Part shown: in pieces, positions 10,965-22,965 of the stretch
How the letters are laid out: every line of letters starts with the position of its first letter
How positions within the stretch are numbered: the first letter of the stretch is position 1
Source: Trachythela sp. YZ-2020
Taxonomy: Eukaryota; Cnidaria; Anthozoa; Malacalcyonacea; Clavulariidae
DNA length: 64,000 nucleotides
Direction of reading: 5' to 3'
NCBI GenBank assembly: GCA_016169945.1
Contig: JADLSH010000273.1
Span: 2,523,001 to 2,587,000 of the forward strand
Notes under the pieces: generated by a model
Told to the model about the DNA's origin: nothing
The model's database searches: none
The model's input: only the letters and a program-made list of their open reading frames with translations
Position numbers and translations under genes: made by a program

Positions 10965-11215
10965 TAAACTACCTTTACATATTCCGAACACTGACAATTT
11001 TACAAGTTTTAAGAATATTTTGAAGACTCACTTTTTCAAAATTGCGTTTACTGTTTAAGTAAATTAAATTAATGATCTTATGTATGTAATTAGATTAGTT
11101 TGATTAGTTATCTTATCTGTCTATATCAATTCTTGTGAAGCGCATTTGATCGTGTTGATATGTTAATTTGCGCTATAAAAGTTTTAATTATTATTATTAT
11201 TATTATTATTAATTA
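10965..11215 (+). pseudogene. CR1/L2-like LINE 3' end with (ATT)n tail (segment 3 of 3)
   Basis: Coding resumes as KLPLHIPNTDNFTSFKNILK then THFFKIAFTV and a stop near 11055, the usual C-terminus of this LINE type. A short 3' UTR follows, and an ATTATT microsatellite tail at about 11185-11210 marks the 3' end. Confidence 0.82.
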
Positions 11216-11559
11216 TATCTTGTTAAATCGTAGCTGTGTGCAGTGATGACGTCATCATATTGGCGTTAAAATGCTATACTTTTAATATCTCGTTTCTGTT
11301 TGCATAGTAACCGCAAATGCCAGTGCAGAACAATTCTAACTTAATGCTGCTACATCGTAGTGTTGTGCATTCGCTTTTGCAAGAACAAAATTAACTATTT
11401 CCTTGTAGGCGTTTGGGATCAGTTGCACTGTCTTTAAAAGCGGAAAGTCTGCCGTCATCATCTTTCTAGCATCCTATTCCTTCAGGGTTTGGTAGGGAAG
11501 CTTGCTGACAGGATTCCTGTTTCCACTGCAAAAGTGCTTGATAGTGAACGCGCTTGATA

Positions 11560-13468
11560 TATAAATCCAAAGGTCCTTAGTGTGGGAGGAGGGAGTAATG
11601 CCGTGAAGTGATGCAGTGAAGTTAAACGTATTTCTAATTTTAACACCAAACGGGAACCGATAAGTTTAACCAATGTTGAAGCGTTTTCTAACCTTACACA
11701 GAAAGAACGAGCAAATGAAATTAATACAGCATTTTTAGAACCTCTCGAGGAATACAGGCTACAATCTCCGTTGCCAAATTTTCCGTTGGAAGAAATGTCA
11801 ATCTTTCCAAATGTATCCGAAATAAGGGTGCAAAAAGTTTTATCAAAACTTCCAACGAACAGGGCAAGTGGTCCCGATAAATTACCTAATTGGGTATTAA
11901 AGGAATACTCGTATGTTCTGGCCCTTCCAATCTCACTTATTCTCAACACTTCGTATCGAGAGCAACGTGTACCTACCACCTGGAAAATGGCTGATATCAC
12001 ACCTTTGCCAAAGATAAAAATTGTAAAAAATCCGAAGAAAGATTTAAGACCTATTTCACTTACTGCTAGTATTTCTAAAGTTGCTGAGGAATTTATTGTC
12101 GCTGATTATGTGAAACCAGCGGTTTTGAAAGTCATCGACCCGAACCAGTACGGCGCTATTCCTAAAAGTTCTACTACCATTGCATTAATCAGCATGATCC
12201 ATCGCTGGTCCACTGCCACTGACGGTAATGGTGCTGTCACAAGATCGATCCTTTTCGATTATCGCAAAGCGTTCGATTTCATCGATCATTCAATCTTGAT
12301 TCAAAAGTTATCAGAATTAGAAATACCTTATAGCGTCATCAACTGGATATCAGATTTCCTGACAAATAGATACCAACGTGTTAAATTAGCTGATACCTGT
12401 TATTCAGAATGGGGCCCAATTCCATCTGGTGTCCCCAAGGAACTAAGTTAGGACCTTGGTTATTTATTTTACTGATAAACGATCTAAAAGTAACTCAAGT
12501 AGACTTCTGGAAGTATATTGATGATTCAACAGTATCAGAAATTGTTCCGAAAGACTCTATTAGTAATGCCCAAAATATTACAGATGATGTGATTATGTGG
12601 TCTAATGAAAACAGAATGCAACTTAATCCAGATAAATGTAAGGAGCTACGGATCTCTTTTAACGCTGAGTCGAGGCCCTTTGATCCAATTGTAATTAATG
12701 GAAAAGAGTTAGAAGTTGTTACAGATATTAAACTCTTGGGTCTTACTATTAACAATAAACTATCATGGAAACCTCACATAGACAGAAGTGGTCAAAAAGG
12801 TCAACAAGAGACTTTATTTTCTTAAACAACTTAAACGTGCAAATGTTCCATGTAAAGACTTGGCCACCTTTTACACATCATGTGTTAGATCTGTCATGGA
12901 CTATGCCATCCCGGTATTTTATTATGCACTGCCTCAATACTTGCAAAATGATTTGAAACGGTTGGAGAAAAGAGCTATGGCCATTATCATGCCTGAAGAA
13001 AATTATTCTGATACACTAAATTTACTTGGTATTCCATCTTTGAAAGACCACCACGAACATCTTTGTGATAAGTTATTTCAATCTGCTGTGTCTGACTCAA
13101 ACAATAAAATTCATAATTTATTACCAGATAGGAATGAACTTAGTTACAATTTAAGACATGAAAGAACGTTTAATATTCCTATGACTCATACAAATAGGGT
13201 GGAAAACTCTTTTATATATGCAATGTGTAAAAAGGTTAATAATAGTTAGCATCCTTTCTTGAATTTTAGAATAGTTAAGATTTAAAATATTTTTACTAAT
13301 TTTTATCTAAGTAGTGTTGTCTTATAAGTAATTAGCATAATTATGATATCATGTATGTAAATAATTGGTTTTAGCTTAGTATTAATTGTAATAATTACGT
13401 AATTCAGCCTTCATGGCTGCAAGGTAAATTCATTAAATACACACAATACAATACAATACAATACAATG
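11560..13468 (+). pseudogene. Second CR1-like LINE, 5'-truncated ORF2 (RT) with (ATACA)n tail
   Basis: Reverse transcriptase runs from about 11600. It shows NRASGPDKLPNWVLKEYS, PISLTASISKVAEEF, a YRKAFDFIDHSIL block (catalytic Asp block), a SGVPKELS-type frame break at about 12440 where GVPQGT would be, KYIDDSTVSEI (the YxDD box as YIDD), then QLNPDKCKEL and the C-terminal CVRSVMDYAIPVFYYALP and RLEKRAMAIIM. Frameshifts lie at about 12430 and 12800. The end at 13249 is followed by a ~190 bp 3' UTR and an ATACA pentamer tail at 13441-13468. It is the same family as the LINE at 53780-58382. No endonuclease remains. Confidence 0.87.
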
Positions 13469-15229
13469 CTTCCGGTTTCGCAATTTTCGAGAATGACAGA
13501 TTCAGGAATCCCACACTCATACATTGTACAGTAATGATCCAATTAGGGGACAGCGCTTCCTTATCCAGCGTCGCAAGGAGGTGATATTTAAGTTGGAAGA
13601 GCTGACACTTGGCTTTGGTTGTATATACATGACGTCGTAGTGACCAGTCAGCGCATGAAAAGGAATCGAAGGAGCGCGGACACTGACCCTGCTGGAAGAT
13701 TGTCACTGGTGGCTCTGATGTCTTAGTATCTGCTCCGCCCTGCTGTTCCGGCCATCATCAATATATTTTCTCAACGAATATCAGATGCATGTGCCATGAG
13801 AATCAGAAGTACATCCGTATTATTTGCCGACACAACTACAGTAACACAAGTCTTCACAATGCAGTGTAGCATCAGACTAGTGTCATTCCCTCATACTCTG
13901 CAGAAAACGCCAACGAAGACCGCCCTTCTTTCCCATTTATAGATCCGCCAGCGGTATCGATGACCTTCTCTTTACGTGCACTGGGAAATTGAATGCTCTG
14001 AAAAGACCCTTGCTAAGTTAAAAGAGAACCTTATTTTCTGGTCACCTTAGAAAGTTTGTCCAGCTGTGAGGAAGTCGAATATCCCGGTTCTCGATGACTT
14101 GTATTTGATAATAACGCAATCTGTTTTATAGAGCTGCGGAGCGGAAGTTATCAGCAAAATCCCGGAAAGATTGAGCTTCGGTAGATTTCCCAATTGCCGC
14201 AACGAGTGCCGTTCCATTGATCAACAAGTAGCACTCCCCATCTTTATTGATAGCATGCGGACATTCCAGCCCCATAGTAGTCCATCAGTCAACAAAGCCT
14301 TCTGCCCGGTTCTTAGTCTCTCATTTGTCTCTGCATCATTTCATGTGAGAGGACATTAAGCAAATCTACTCGACGACCAGCCAGCCTCACAAGCAAGGAC
14401 GAGACGCTGAATAACACTGGAAAAACGTTTTCCTCTTCTGCCAATCCAAACATCTCCGACTTCAATTTAACAAACAAAGCTTCTCTATTGGTGAAGCAGC
14501 AGCACACAGCAGCTGCTCCATCTCTGCGATTAATATCGATCACCATTTTGCGTAGTTCAAATTCGAACTTGCAGAACTACGGAAGCATGCAGGAAAACTG
14601 TACAAATACAACTCCCATTTTTCTTTCTGTTTTGCCCGTGTAAAATGAAGTATAGACCCATGAAGTTGATATTCTCCTCGAAATCTGCGCAATAAAATCT
14701 GATCAACCACCGTTTGAAATCCCGGCGACTTCGAAGATGCAATCAGTTATTTTACTCCCTGCGATGATGACTGACGTGAAGATCCGAAATCTGCTTTCTA
14801 TATGATCCTCTGGTTTTGAGAGAGTACATTGATATTGAAGACCGCCAAGTCAGATGACAAGCTTCTCTTGTTATTCAAAAACAGCCAATATACTTCTTAA
14901 CGGTATTAAGGGTGTCCATTTCACGCAAGTGGTTCTTGGGAATGTTCACCCTGAGAATGTTCCTTGGTAACTTATAGTTCATCTCGCAATAACGACTGGT
15001 TAAACGACGTCCGCCGGCATTTGATTACGCTAGAACACCGCGACATTTTAAGGGGGCATGAACGCTTGTAGTGCAGACATCCGAGGAGAATGTCAGCTTC
15101 AAGTTTTCGTGAGGCTATATGGAGTTGGGTTTTTTTCTTCCTTGGTGTTTTTTCTTCAATGATAGATAATTAACAATTCAAATGTTCAATCAGTATGTTA
15201 CATATAATTTTCAAGCTTAGTGGTCAACT
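13469..15229. other. Unidentified, possibly decayed coding repeat
   Basis: This stretch has somewhat higher GC than its surroundings and many short open frames on the minus strand (for example 14546-14313 and 14742-14557), but no motif I recognise. It could be the corpse of a transposon ORF. No terminal repeats were seen. Confidence 0.3.
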
Positions 15230-15396
15230 GGTCATCCATAATTATCAAAATTCACAAGCGTACAGAGATACTCTTTGCATCGACCCCCTCCCCACCACAA
15301 CCACCACCCCTTTAGAAAGCGTATAATGATCACTAACGTCTCCCCCCCAGCGTACGGTTTGTACGCTTGTGAAAATGTTGATAATCATGGATGACC
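15230..15396. mobile_element. 167 bp foldback MITE
   Basis: The left arm GGTCATCCATAATTATCAA...CACAAGCGTAC pairs with the right arm GTACGCTTGTGAAAATGTTG...GGATGACC over about 34 bp with a few mismatches. The ~100 bp loop is rich in C runs. Its short length, long arms and lack of ORF suggest a MITE. No clear target duplication was found. Confidence 0.6.
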
Positions 15397-15525
15397 CATT
15401 CCAAGATGTTGAAAGCGAATATCATAACTAAATGTTACAAGTAGTATGGTTTCTGAAACTTTCAAATGTCATACTTAAACTGAAAACTTTAATACATTTA
15501 AAAAATCTTTTCAAACGGGATTATC

Positions 15526-15662
15526 GAGGTTAAAATGTCTAAAAATATTTTAAACAACTTTCCTAACATTTTAACTGGTCTTATTAAGGTTATTAACCTG
15601 AAAGAAGAACAGTTAAACTGTTTGAAACGTTGTTTAAAATATTTTTAGACATCTTAACCTCC
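15526..15662. repeat. Near-perfect hairpin, ~33 bp arms
   Basis: GAGGTTAAAATGTCTAAAAA (15526 on) is repeated inverted at about 15629-15662 with roughly one or two mismatches over 33 bp. The loop itself has a second shorter inversion (AGTTAAACTG and related). It is probably a small MITE; a structured RNA cannot be excluded. Confidence 0.55.
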
Positions 15663-16137
15663 ATTTAGATGTTACAAGTAGGTGAAAACAGTAATAACAA
15701 AATTAAGAAAATACTTGATATATATTTTCTGGTGAATGATCAGTAAATGGCATCTAGTGTGAACCTAATAATTCTAGGCATGTAACCTTAAATTGCTTTT
15801 GTAAAATGTATGTCTTCTTGAGATAAATAATGGATGTTTTCCCCTATCTTCAAAAATAAACATTTTATATAATTTTATAACCGAGCCAAATAACGCGAAG
15901 TACCGTTCCGGATTATTCCGAAATATCAAATTATTTTTTACCCTATAATTCAAAATTTGCTTAGTTACTGTTCCCTTTTAGAGTATATTCTATCTTTTAC
16001 CATTTTAATTTTATTTGTTGCAATTTACAACAACCGCTTTGCACTCTTTGTGACGTCATTTTCAGCCTTTAAAACGCAAAATCGGCGTTGGCGACAAGCA
16101 GATTCGAATTCAGCATAAAAATCACATAAGAAGGCAT
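15663..16137. other. Intron sequence with an inverted copy of the TGACGTCA repeat
   Basis: About 16035-16140 is the reverse complement of the core at 2690-2800 (same GACGTCA, TTTTGCGTTTT, CGACAA and GAATTCGAAT order). The rest is unassigned AT-rich sequence. Confidence 0.5.
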
Positions 16138-16570
16138 TTGCTGCCAGCTTTTACTAAAAAATGGCTCATGCGTCTTAAATATTCGACTTTTTCAGTTTTT
16201 CGTCTATATCAGCTTTCTGGCATCTGTTCTAATCATTGTCCTTTCCTTACAACTTATCCTACCGAACTTATACGCGCTGTCTGGTTATCTTGTGCTATTC
16301 CTGCTCAAAGAAAACAGGTTTCTATACCATTCCTGTTCATAAAAAAGAGTGCAACTAACCCGCTTCGATTTCCGACCCATCTTACTCGAAACCATACTTT
16401 GAAAGTATTTAACTACTTCTTCCTCTTGGCAAATGTGCTCATCCCAGTTTGCTGATGATGTGGCTGTGAACCAACATCTCTTGAACCGTTTCTCAATCTA
16501 GTGCCAATGGTCCAATATGTACAGTCTAGTACTTTTGACCATGAAGGTTATAACAAAATCCGCACACTAC
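16138..16570 (+). pseudogene. Highly decayed reverse transcriptase fragment
   Basis: Across frames one can read a VPVHKKECN-like block (compare P.HKKG), an RPxxLT...KVF block around 16365-16410, and SQFADDVAVNQHLLNRF near 16447-16497, an FADD version of the RT YxDD box. A W..NMYSL...K segment follows. The order fits a LINE RT. Stops and frameshifts are dense. The family is uncertain. Confidence 0.5.
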
Positions 16571-17856
16571 AGGTCAGGGGCGGATCTAGGAATTTTCGTA
16601 CGTTAGTCAAAATTGGGGCATCATTTTTTTTCAGTGGGGAGGGGGCCATGGGGCGCCATTGTTTTTGGCTAGGCAATAAAATGCTGTTTCGCCCCATATC
16701 AGGACTCATCAGCATGCCTAGGAAACACAAATTGCCATATATTATGGCAATCATCCAATTCATAATGTTGCCATATGTCCGGAGAACAGCATACCAATAA
16801 AATTTGCCGTTGAAGTGTACCTGAGCTGGCTTGCATTGCTGAAACTATTGGTAGATTTAATATTATAACTTTTAGCTGCATTGCTCCACCCAAACACAAC
16901 AGTCACGTTAAGTGCTATAATGGCATATACACCATATTTTATACACTATGAGCTTTGCTTTGGCCTACGTAGTGAAAACAAACTTTGGCGTAGCCTAGGC
17001 TCACTGCGATTGTTGGCCCTCACGAGAAGAATTACCTCGCTAGTTAAAGCAACATATTGATTAATTATTCTTTCTAAACTAGTAGCCGGGCTAACCTTGA
17101 CAAGCTACAAGTCGGGACGACAATGCATATATTGACAGCCAGTCTTACCGGCTCCTGGCTCCCTTTTTAGACTGGGCACAAATTTATTTGACTTTTATAT
17201 AGGTTTTACAGGTATATTCGTGCTGTTGCCTATAATAGGTGGTTGGCAAAATGGGTATTTGGCTATATGTGCCCAGAGTTTAGTAGGCCATTAGCAGCTT
17301 CTATTTATTAAAATAAGGAGGAACGAAGTTGAGTTACAACTACACAAGCACCGAACAATATAGTTTTATAGCAGATATTTTTGAAAATATATGAAAAGGG
17401 TTATGGTGTTCAAATATGTAATTTATAATATAATGCAAATTTGAAGAAAACCGAATTATATTTTGCTGCTCGGCCTAATTACAAGCCCCTCATGGATGTC
17501 AATTCCGCGGCTTTTCGCATTTTCGACATTTTGGTGAAGGTGGAAGCTGGCTGGTCAAGAATTTTGGTTGCAAAGTTTCATATCTTTTGCCGTTTCATAT
17601 CGCTGCAAAGTTTCATATGTTGTGTTGTCAACAGTGAACAGGATTTTTCCTATGCAGTGCACATAGTCTATATAAAATAAATAGACAATTGTTAATCTGC
17701 TTCAACATAACTTACTGTATATACCATAAATCATCTATGACATTTTCTCTTTGATATCCTTCCCACCAAAGAACACATGTGGACTAATGAAATTTGGTTG
17801 GGCAGAAATATCATACTAGTTTTCCCAGTTGCCAACATGAGGATATACAGTACAGT
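16571..17856. other. Intron with one orphan hAT-like terminus
   Basis: CAGGGGCGGATCTAGGA at about 16574-16590 looks like a hAT left terminus, but no matching right end is present before 17856. The rest is unassigned. Confidence 0.4.
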
Positions 17857-18161
17857 CAGTGGCGTAACGTTCTATCAGGGTGCCCCTGGTTCAAAATTTT
17901 TAAAGGCCCCTCTAATACGAATGCTGAAGGCACAAGCTCGGGGGTCCATTTTTAAATCTATAGTCTCTGAAATTCCATTGCCTGGCCCTTTGGGGAAAGA
18001 TTTTACAGAATTCTGATGGTCAGAAAACGATATTTTAACATAACAAAATTTACAATCTGTTGGGCCCCCGGACAACTCAGTTCAGGGTGCCCCCCTGGAA
18101 GTCCGATCGCCTGAGTGCCCCCGGCTCTTACCGGGTAGAGCTCATAGGAGTTACGCCACTG
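17857..18161. mobile_element. hAT-type MITE with perfect 8 bp target duplication
   Basis: The ends are CAGTGGCGTAAC and GTTACGCCACTG, perfect 12 bp inverted repeats. The flanks are AGTACAGT at 17849-17856 and at 18162-18169, an exact duplication. It is 305 bp with no ORF. The intact flanks suggest a fairly recent insertion. Confidence 0.92.
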
Positions 18162-19396
18162 AGTACAGTAAATTTGTAAAAAAACCTCCAATACAAAGTC
18201 ATTTCAATTTGTTTATGATATTGCAAGATTTATAATATTAGTCTATTTGCCATAAGTTGGTGGCCTTTTAACTTCTCTTACAATTTCATTTCCCAGTTTG
18301 TATTTTGGATAAGTTACTTTTCTGTACTGCTCTCCAGTTTTGGTCTTCTGGCCATCACGTCTCAAATCCTCAAGGCGGTCCTGAAATACTGAAAGCCGAA
18401 AGATCAGCCCTATTGAGACACTTGAACCAAATGCCTTTACTGATGTACCACGTGTAATGTAACTTTCCTGCAGTATGATCCCAACCATGAAAAACATAGC
18501 ATTTTGGGATGCCAGTGTTTAGTGTGTCCTAGAACCCTTCCAGGCAACTGATTTGCGCATCTGGTGAGAGCTTCTTAATGGCTGATTCCAACCTCGTATT
18601 CCCAATGATCGATTACACCTTGTCAAAAGCAGGTGTTCCTACTGTTCCTATGTTAAAAATAGCAATATTAACCCATTAATGTGCAAGATCCTTTCGTTGA
18701 CAAATAGAATCGCGCATTTGGACGCATTACAACTCAATGGGTTAAAAATGGATAGCTTTTCTGTTACACCTTTGCCACAACAATAAAGCCCTTATTAACA
18801 CTACACACCAGAGGTATAGCAGTATGTTTTGTGATTCATTGGGCAAATGTTCAATGTTTACAGGAAAGCAAGCATTTAACTGTGACAACTGATAAACAGA
18901 TTTGGAATGCAAAGTCGGTGGCTACACAAAGCTATTGTATGTCTGCAATTGCTAGAAAATTCCAGATTGTTCTCCTGGAAATGGGGGGGGGCCATAGAAT
19001 AAGGAGTCGACATTTTCTGCAATGTATTCCATTTTTATATTGAAGCAAGAACATGTACTACAATTTTACAGTCATTTAATACTTGTTTTAATCCATTTTT
19101 CGGTTGTTCCCAGCAGTTCCACATATATTTAAAGTGAAGTTTCGGAGTCTAATCCATCATCATGTTATAAAGACTACAATATTATATACTTCATGGTTTT
19201 AAAACTCGATCCGTTGTAATTCTCGGTAGAGTATTAATTTAAAGCCGTTTTACCGTACAACTAGAGATTTCAATCAGTCTAAAACTGTCTATAAAATACC
19301 GGCAATTCTTGCAGAAAATGCAGCTTTTTACCACACACAAGGATTTGTCGATGCAGTATATGGTAGTATTGGACCTGAAACACACTCCGTCCTAGA
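18162..19396. other. Intron sequence, nothing firmly recognised
   Basis: A minus-strand 84 aa open frame at 18497-18243 (ends VREVKRPPTYGK) has no recognised motif and may be a transposon remnant. Confidence 0.35.
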
Positions 19397-19855
19397 CCAG
19401 CCTCGTACCCAGGCGCTGTTAAGGAAAAGAAAAAAATCGCATTCAGCTCATTTATAGAGATCAGTGGCTAAGCTGTGCGAGCGCGCGGGAGTGCGTAAAA
19501 ATACCGCAAAAATTCAAGTTAACTATTTAATGTTGTTAATCGCAACTTCAGTCAAGGTAAACCGTTATAAATAAAATAACATGGGTTTCTTATGCCGATT
19601 ATTTTCCGAAAATATCGGTCGAACATGGCGACCGGCCGACAATTTAAGAAAATAAAGAAAAAAACAAATTCGGAAGAATAATGTCATTTTGAAATTCAAA
19701 ATAAAAAACAAGACGAGTTTGAGAGACTGTAAGTTTTCGACTCTACTTTAAAGTCATCATCAGACAGAATAGCAACAGAAAAGCTGCCGGTTACGCATTT
19801 TGCCTGAAGTGAGACCTCTGTTTGTATCTACTCTGTGACCTGGGTACGAGGCTGG
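19397..19855. mobile_element. MITE with CCAGCCTCGTACCCAGG termini
   Basis: The left end CCAGCCTCGTACCCAGG and right end CCTGGGTACGAGGCTGG form perfect 17 bp inverted repeats about 459 bp apart. The flanks GTCCTAGA (19389-19396) and TCCTAAGG (19856-19863) are only similar when shifted by a base, so the duplication is imperfect. No coding capacity was seen. A lone copy of the right terminus appears near 27541-27556. Confidence 0.75.
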
Positions 19856-22800
19856 TCCTAAGGCCCTTAAGGCCCTTTCAATATCAACGCCGGAAGTAAG
19901 AAAAGCATAGAAATCATAATTCGTGGCTAAAGGCTGTTTTAAACTTCAACCGCATCGTAGCGAAACCTAGCGTACAGGGCCGTAACTAAGGGGGGTGTTG
20001 GGGGGGGGGGTGTGCCGTACCCCCAAGATTTCAGAATTTCTCATATTCGGAAAATTGAGACATCTATTCGGAAATAGAAACGTCTCAGACCAAACGAAAA
20101 AAATCACCGCGTTTGTATATAGTACCCGCAAACTATGAGATTCGTATTCAGAAAATTGAATCCTATTCAGAAGTACAAAGGTTCAATCCAAAGTTACAAA
20201 AGCAAATTGTTTGTTTATATTATAACAATGGAATGTGTCGCAAATATAAATTTCATTTTCGGTATTAAAATTACAAAATTCGAGAAACCTGACATTGATT
20301 TATTTATTCGGAAATACGAAAATTGCGGTCCAAGGCAATTATAGCGATATAGACTGAAAATATTTTGAAGAAAGAAAATCCCTTTAAACTGTTGTGCAGC
20401 CATATATCTAGTTGAAGAACTGGATGAGCTAGAAATGATAGAATTGATAGAATTCTTTCTAACCTGGCCATTCGAACATTCTAATTTTGATGCAAAGTTT
20501 GAAACTTTTGTCAGAGATGACAAACGAATGTGACATAAAGGACTTAAAAATCACTTAATGCTGCAGCAGAATCAGAGATAAAATTATAAACAACACATTT
20601 CCTGTTGACAACATTAAAATACACTTAGGTCGATCGTTACCTGCGATTGTCGCCAAACTGCCGGGGCAGGGCATTTATTTACCGACGGGGCATTTGTTTC
20701 TCGATTCGGAAAGGATTGTGGTCTCTGCAGCGAACATGCATGTGCGCTGTCATAGCACATTTTAAAATGGTAATGAATATAAATGAAGTATTTGTGCCGT
20801 GATTAAAAAATAGCACTACCGCGAAGCGGGAGTTGGCTGATAAATAATACTGGCATAAATTGAACTGAGTGGAGTGCAATTTGGTCTGAAGTCAAACGCG
20901 TCATTGAAAAATAGCACGACCGCGAAGCGGGAGTGTGACAAGTCCTCCCCATCCCTCCCCCTCCCAATGTTCAACAATTACAATTTGGAGGGCAAATTTT
21001 GCCATGTTGATCGAACAAAAATATGATCGAACAAAAGTCATGTTGAGTTAGAACAAAAATCTCAAAGACCAGTTTGGGCAATTTGAAGAGTTTGCTAATC
21101 AAATATACAACATTTTCGGACATAAATCTTCCTCCTAAAGTGCGTGAAATGCCGTTTCCGAGACTCTACATTTCAAACAATTTCTAGAGGAGCATGCCTC
21201 TATACCCTCTAATAACCTCGTGCCTGCAGCACTCCATACCTGTGGATTCCTGCTAGCAGTACCAGAGCCCCCATAAACCTTTTTGGTTTCAGCTGCAGGG
21301 TTGGTAGATTGGCCTCTTGGAGGACAAATATCTCGAATTTGGCTTCTTTATTTTTCATTTGGTCGCGAAAAAAGGTTTGGCCTTTTTGGTTTATTTTTGG
21401 CCTCTTCACAGTTTACAAGAATTTTGTGAAAATTTGATTGATTCTCAAGTATGAAACATTTATTGTATGAAAATCGAATGCATTTTCAAGTTATAGCATT
21501 GTCTGAAAGAACCTGGTTGTAATTCTAGCCGCTCAGAATTGATGAAATTCAGCCAATTGTAAGGTTGATAAACCATAACCAATTATAATTCAGCATCGCA
21601 ATACGTTCGCAGAGGTCCGAATTTGGCTTATTTTTGACCGAACAATGTTTGGCCACTTTTGGTAAAATTAATTTTGGCTACTTTTTGCATGGTATTTGGT
21701 TCCGAGCAAGCTCTGAAGCCTACCAACCCTGTTCAGCCGGCCCCTTTACGTTGTGTCCCGTGTCCTTGTCGGGCAAGTCGAACCACACCCAAGTTACGCT
21801 CCTGGTTGGGAAGCGAGTGGGACAAACTATGGCAGGGTTTTGGGCCAACTGCAACGAACCAAGTCAGACAGTCCAATTACACCACTGTTCATAACTGGCA
21901 TACCGAGAACGTTTCCACTGGGAAGGAATGGGGGGGGGGGTGCTCCTTCCAAAATTTACCGACTATCCAGGGCAAAAAAGCGATGTTAGTCGCTAAGCCT
22001 CGTTACTAGTCCGTCACGCATTTTGGTTCAGCAAAATGTTATTGAGCCATAATCTAGGGGATCTGTCCCCCCAGAAAAAGTTTGAATTTTTGAAGCCTCA
22101 GAAGTGCATTTTCCGTGCTTTCTGAGAGGATATTTAATAAAAAATTGTGAAGCTTTTACACCTAAGTATTCAAGATTTTAACACATTTTTTAACTTTTTA
22201 CAACTCCCAATTCATCCTCAAGTTTTGAAATAATATTTGCTCCGTATAGAATTACAAGCGTCAGTGAATTGGTTTTGTTCCTTTTGATATATACACAATA
22301 TGAAAGTAACGACAAACTATTAGAGATGAGTTGATTGCACTGACCTATACTAAATGGACTGAGTGCTCGAGGTCAAAAAGTGTCCCCACCGTTGCTGACG
22401 TCATATAGGTCCTCGCATCGATGAAAATCACCGCATACCGTTATTTTCCTAATGTTATTTGTGCTCGCGGGCGAATTTGTGTTTTTGAAATTTAACGAAG
22501 TTTGTTTTTAATTTTTTTTCAATTCTGTGTTGTTTTTTTTGCAAACATTGTTGTTTTTGGTAAATATTTACTACCTTCGAGTTGAGAACAACCTTTTCCA
22601 AAATAGGAGTATATTTTCCTGTTGCAAATTTGAAAGCAAACATTTTAATTTGAAATAAAATGATGGCTTCGGAATGTTTTTATACACGACCACAACAAGA
22701 GCTTCGGGCCATCGATGATTGCTGGTATTTATGCTATAGTTTTTCCATAAAATTTGTCGTGTTATATAAGTATTAACCTTCTGCTGACATGTAAATTTTT

Positions 22801-22965
22801 TGCCGACAATCTTTCCTGGTATTATACTATCAATCCACTATCAATCTTATATCAATTTACTGACTATTTTCTAAAAAGTGGGTAACACCCCGCAACCCCT
22901 CCCCCCTCCGCTTGGTACGTCCCTGTTATTTATGGACTGAAGTGTTAATTATTGATTTTCTTTAG
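19856..22965. other. Mosaic of decayed DNA-transposon pieces; possible 5' region of the large ORF
   Basis: Orphan termini CAGGGCCGTAACTAAGG (about 19976) and CTTGGTACGTCCCTG (ending about 22925) resemble each other as inverted hAT-like ends, but their flanks do not match. A GACCGCGAAGCGGGAGT motif occurs twice (about 20816 and 20918). 21180-21300 has the CATGCCTC...CCTGTG block shared with the MITEs at 39510 and 40180. A TGACGTCA site is at about 22396. The stretch 22930-22965 ends in TTTTCTTTAG, a good splice acceptor for the exon starting at 22966. Confidence 0.4.

Noticed and set aside
13404..14742. Several 60-100 aa frames as possible genes
   Set aside because: No motif, no splice or start context, and both strands are equally open; left as unidentified decayed repeat.
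19976..22925. hAT element bounded by CAGGGCCGTAAC and GTACGTCCCTG
   Set aside because: The ends are only partly similar and the flanking octamers differ; more likely two separate remnants.
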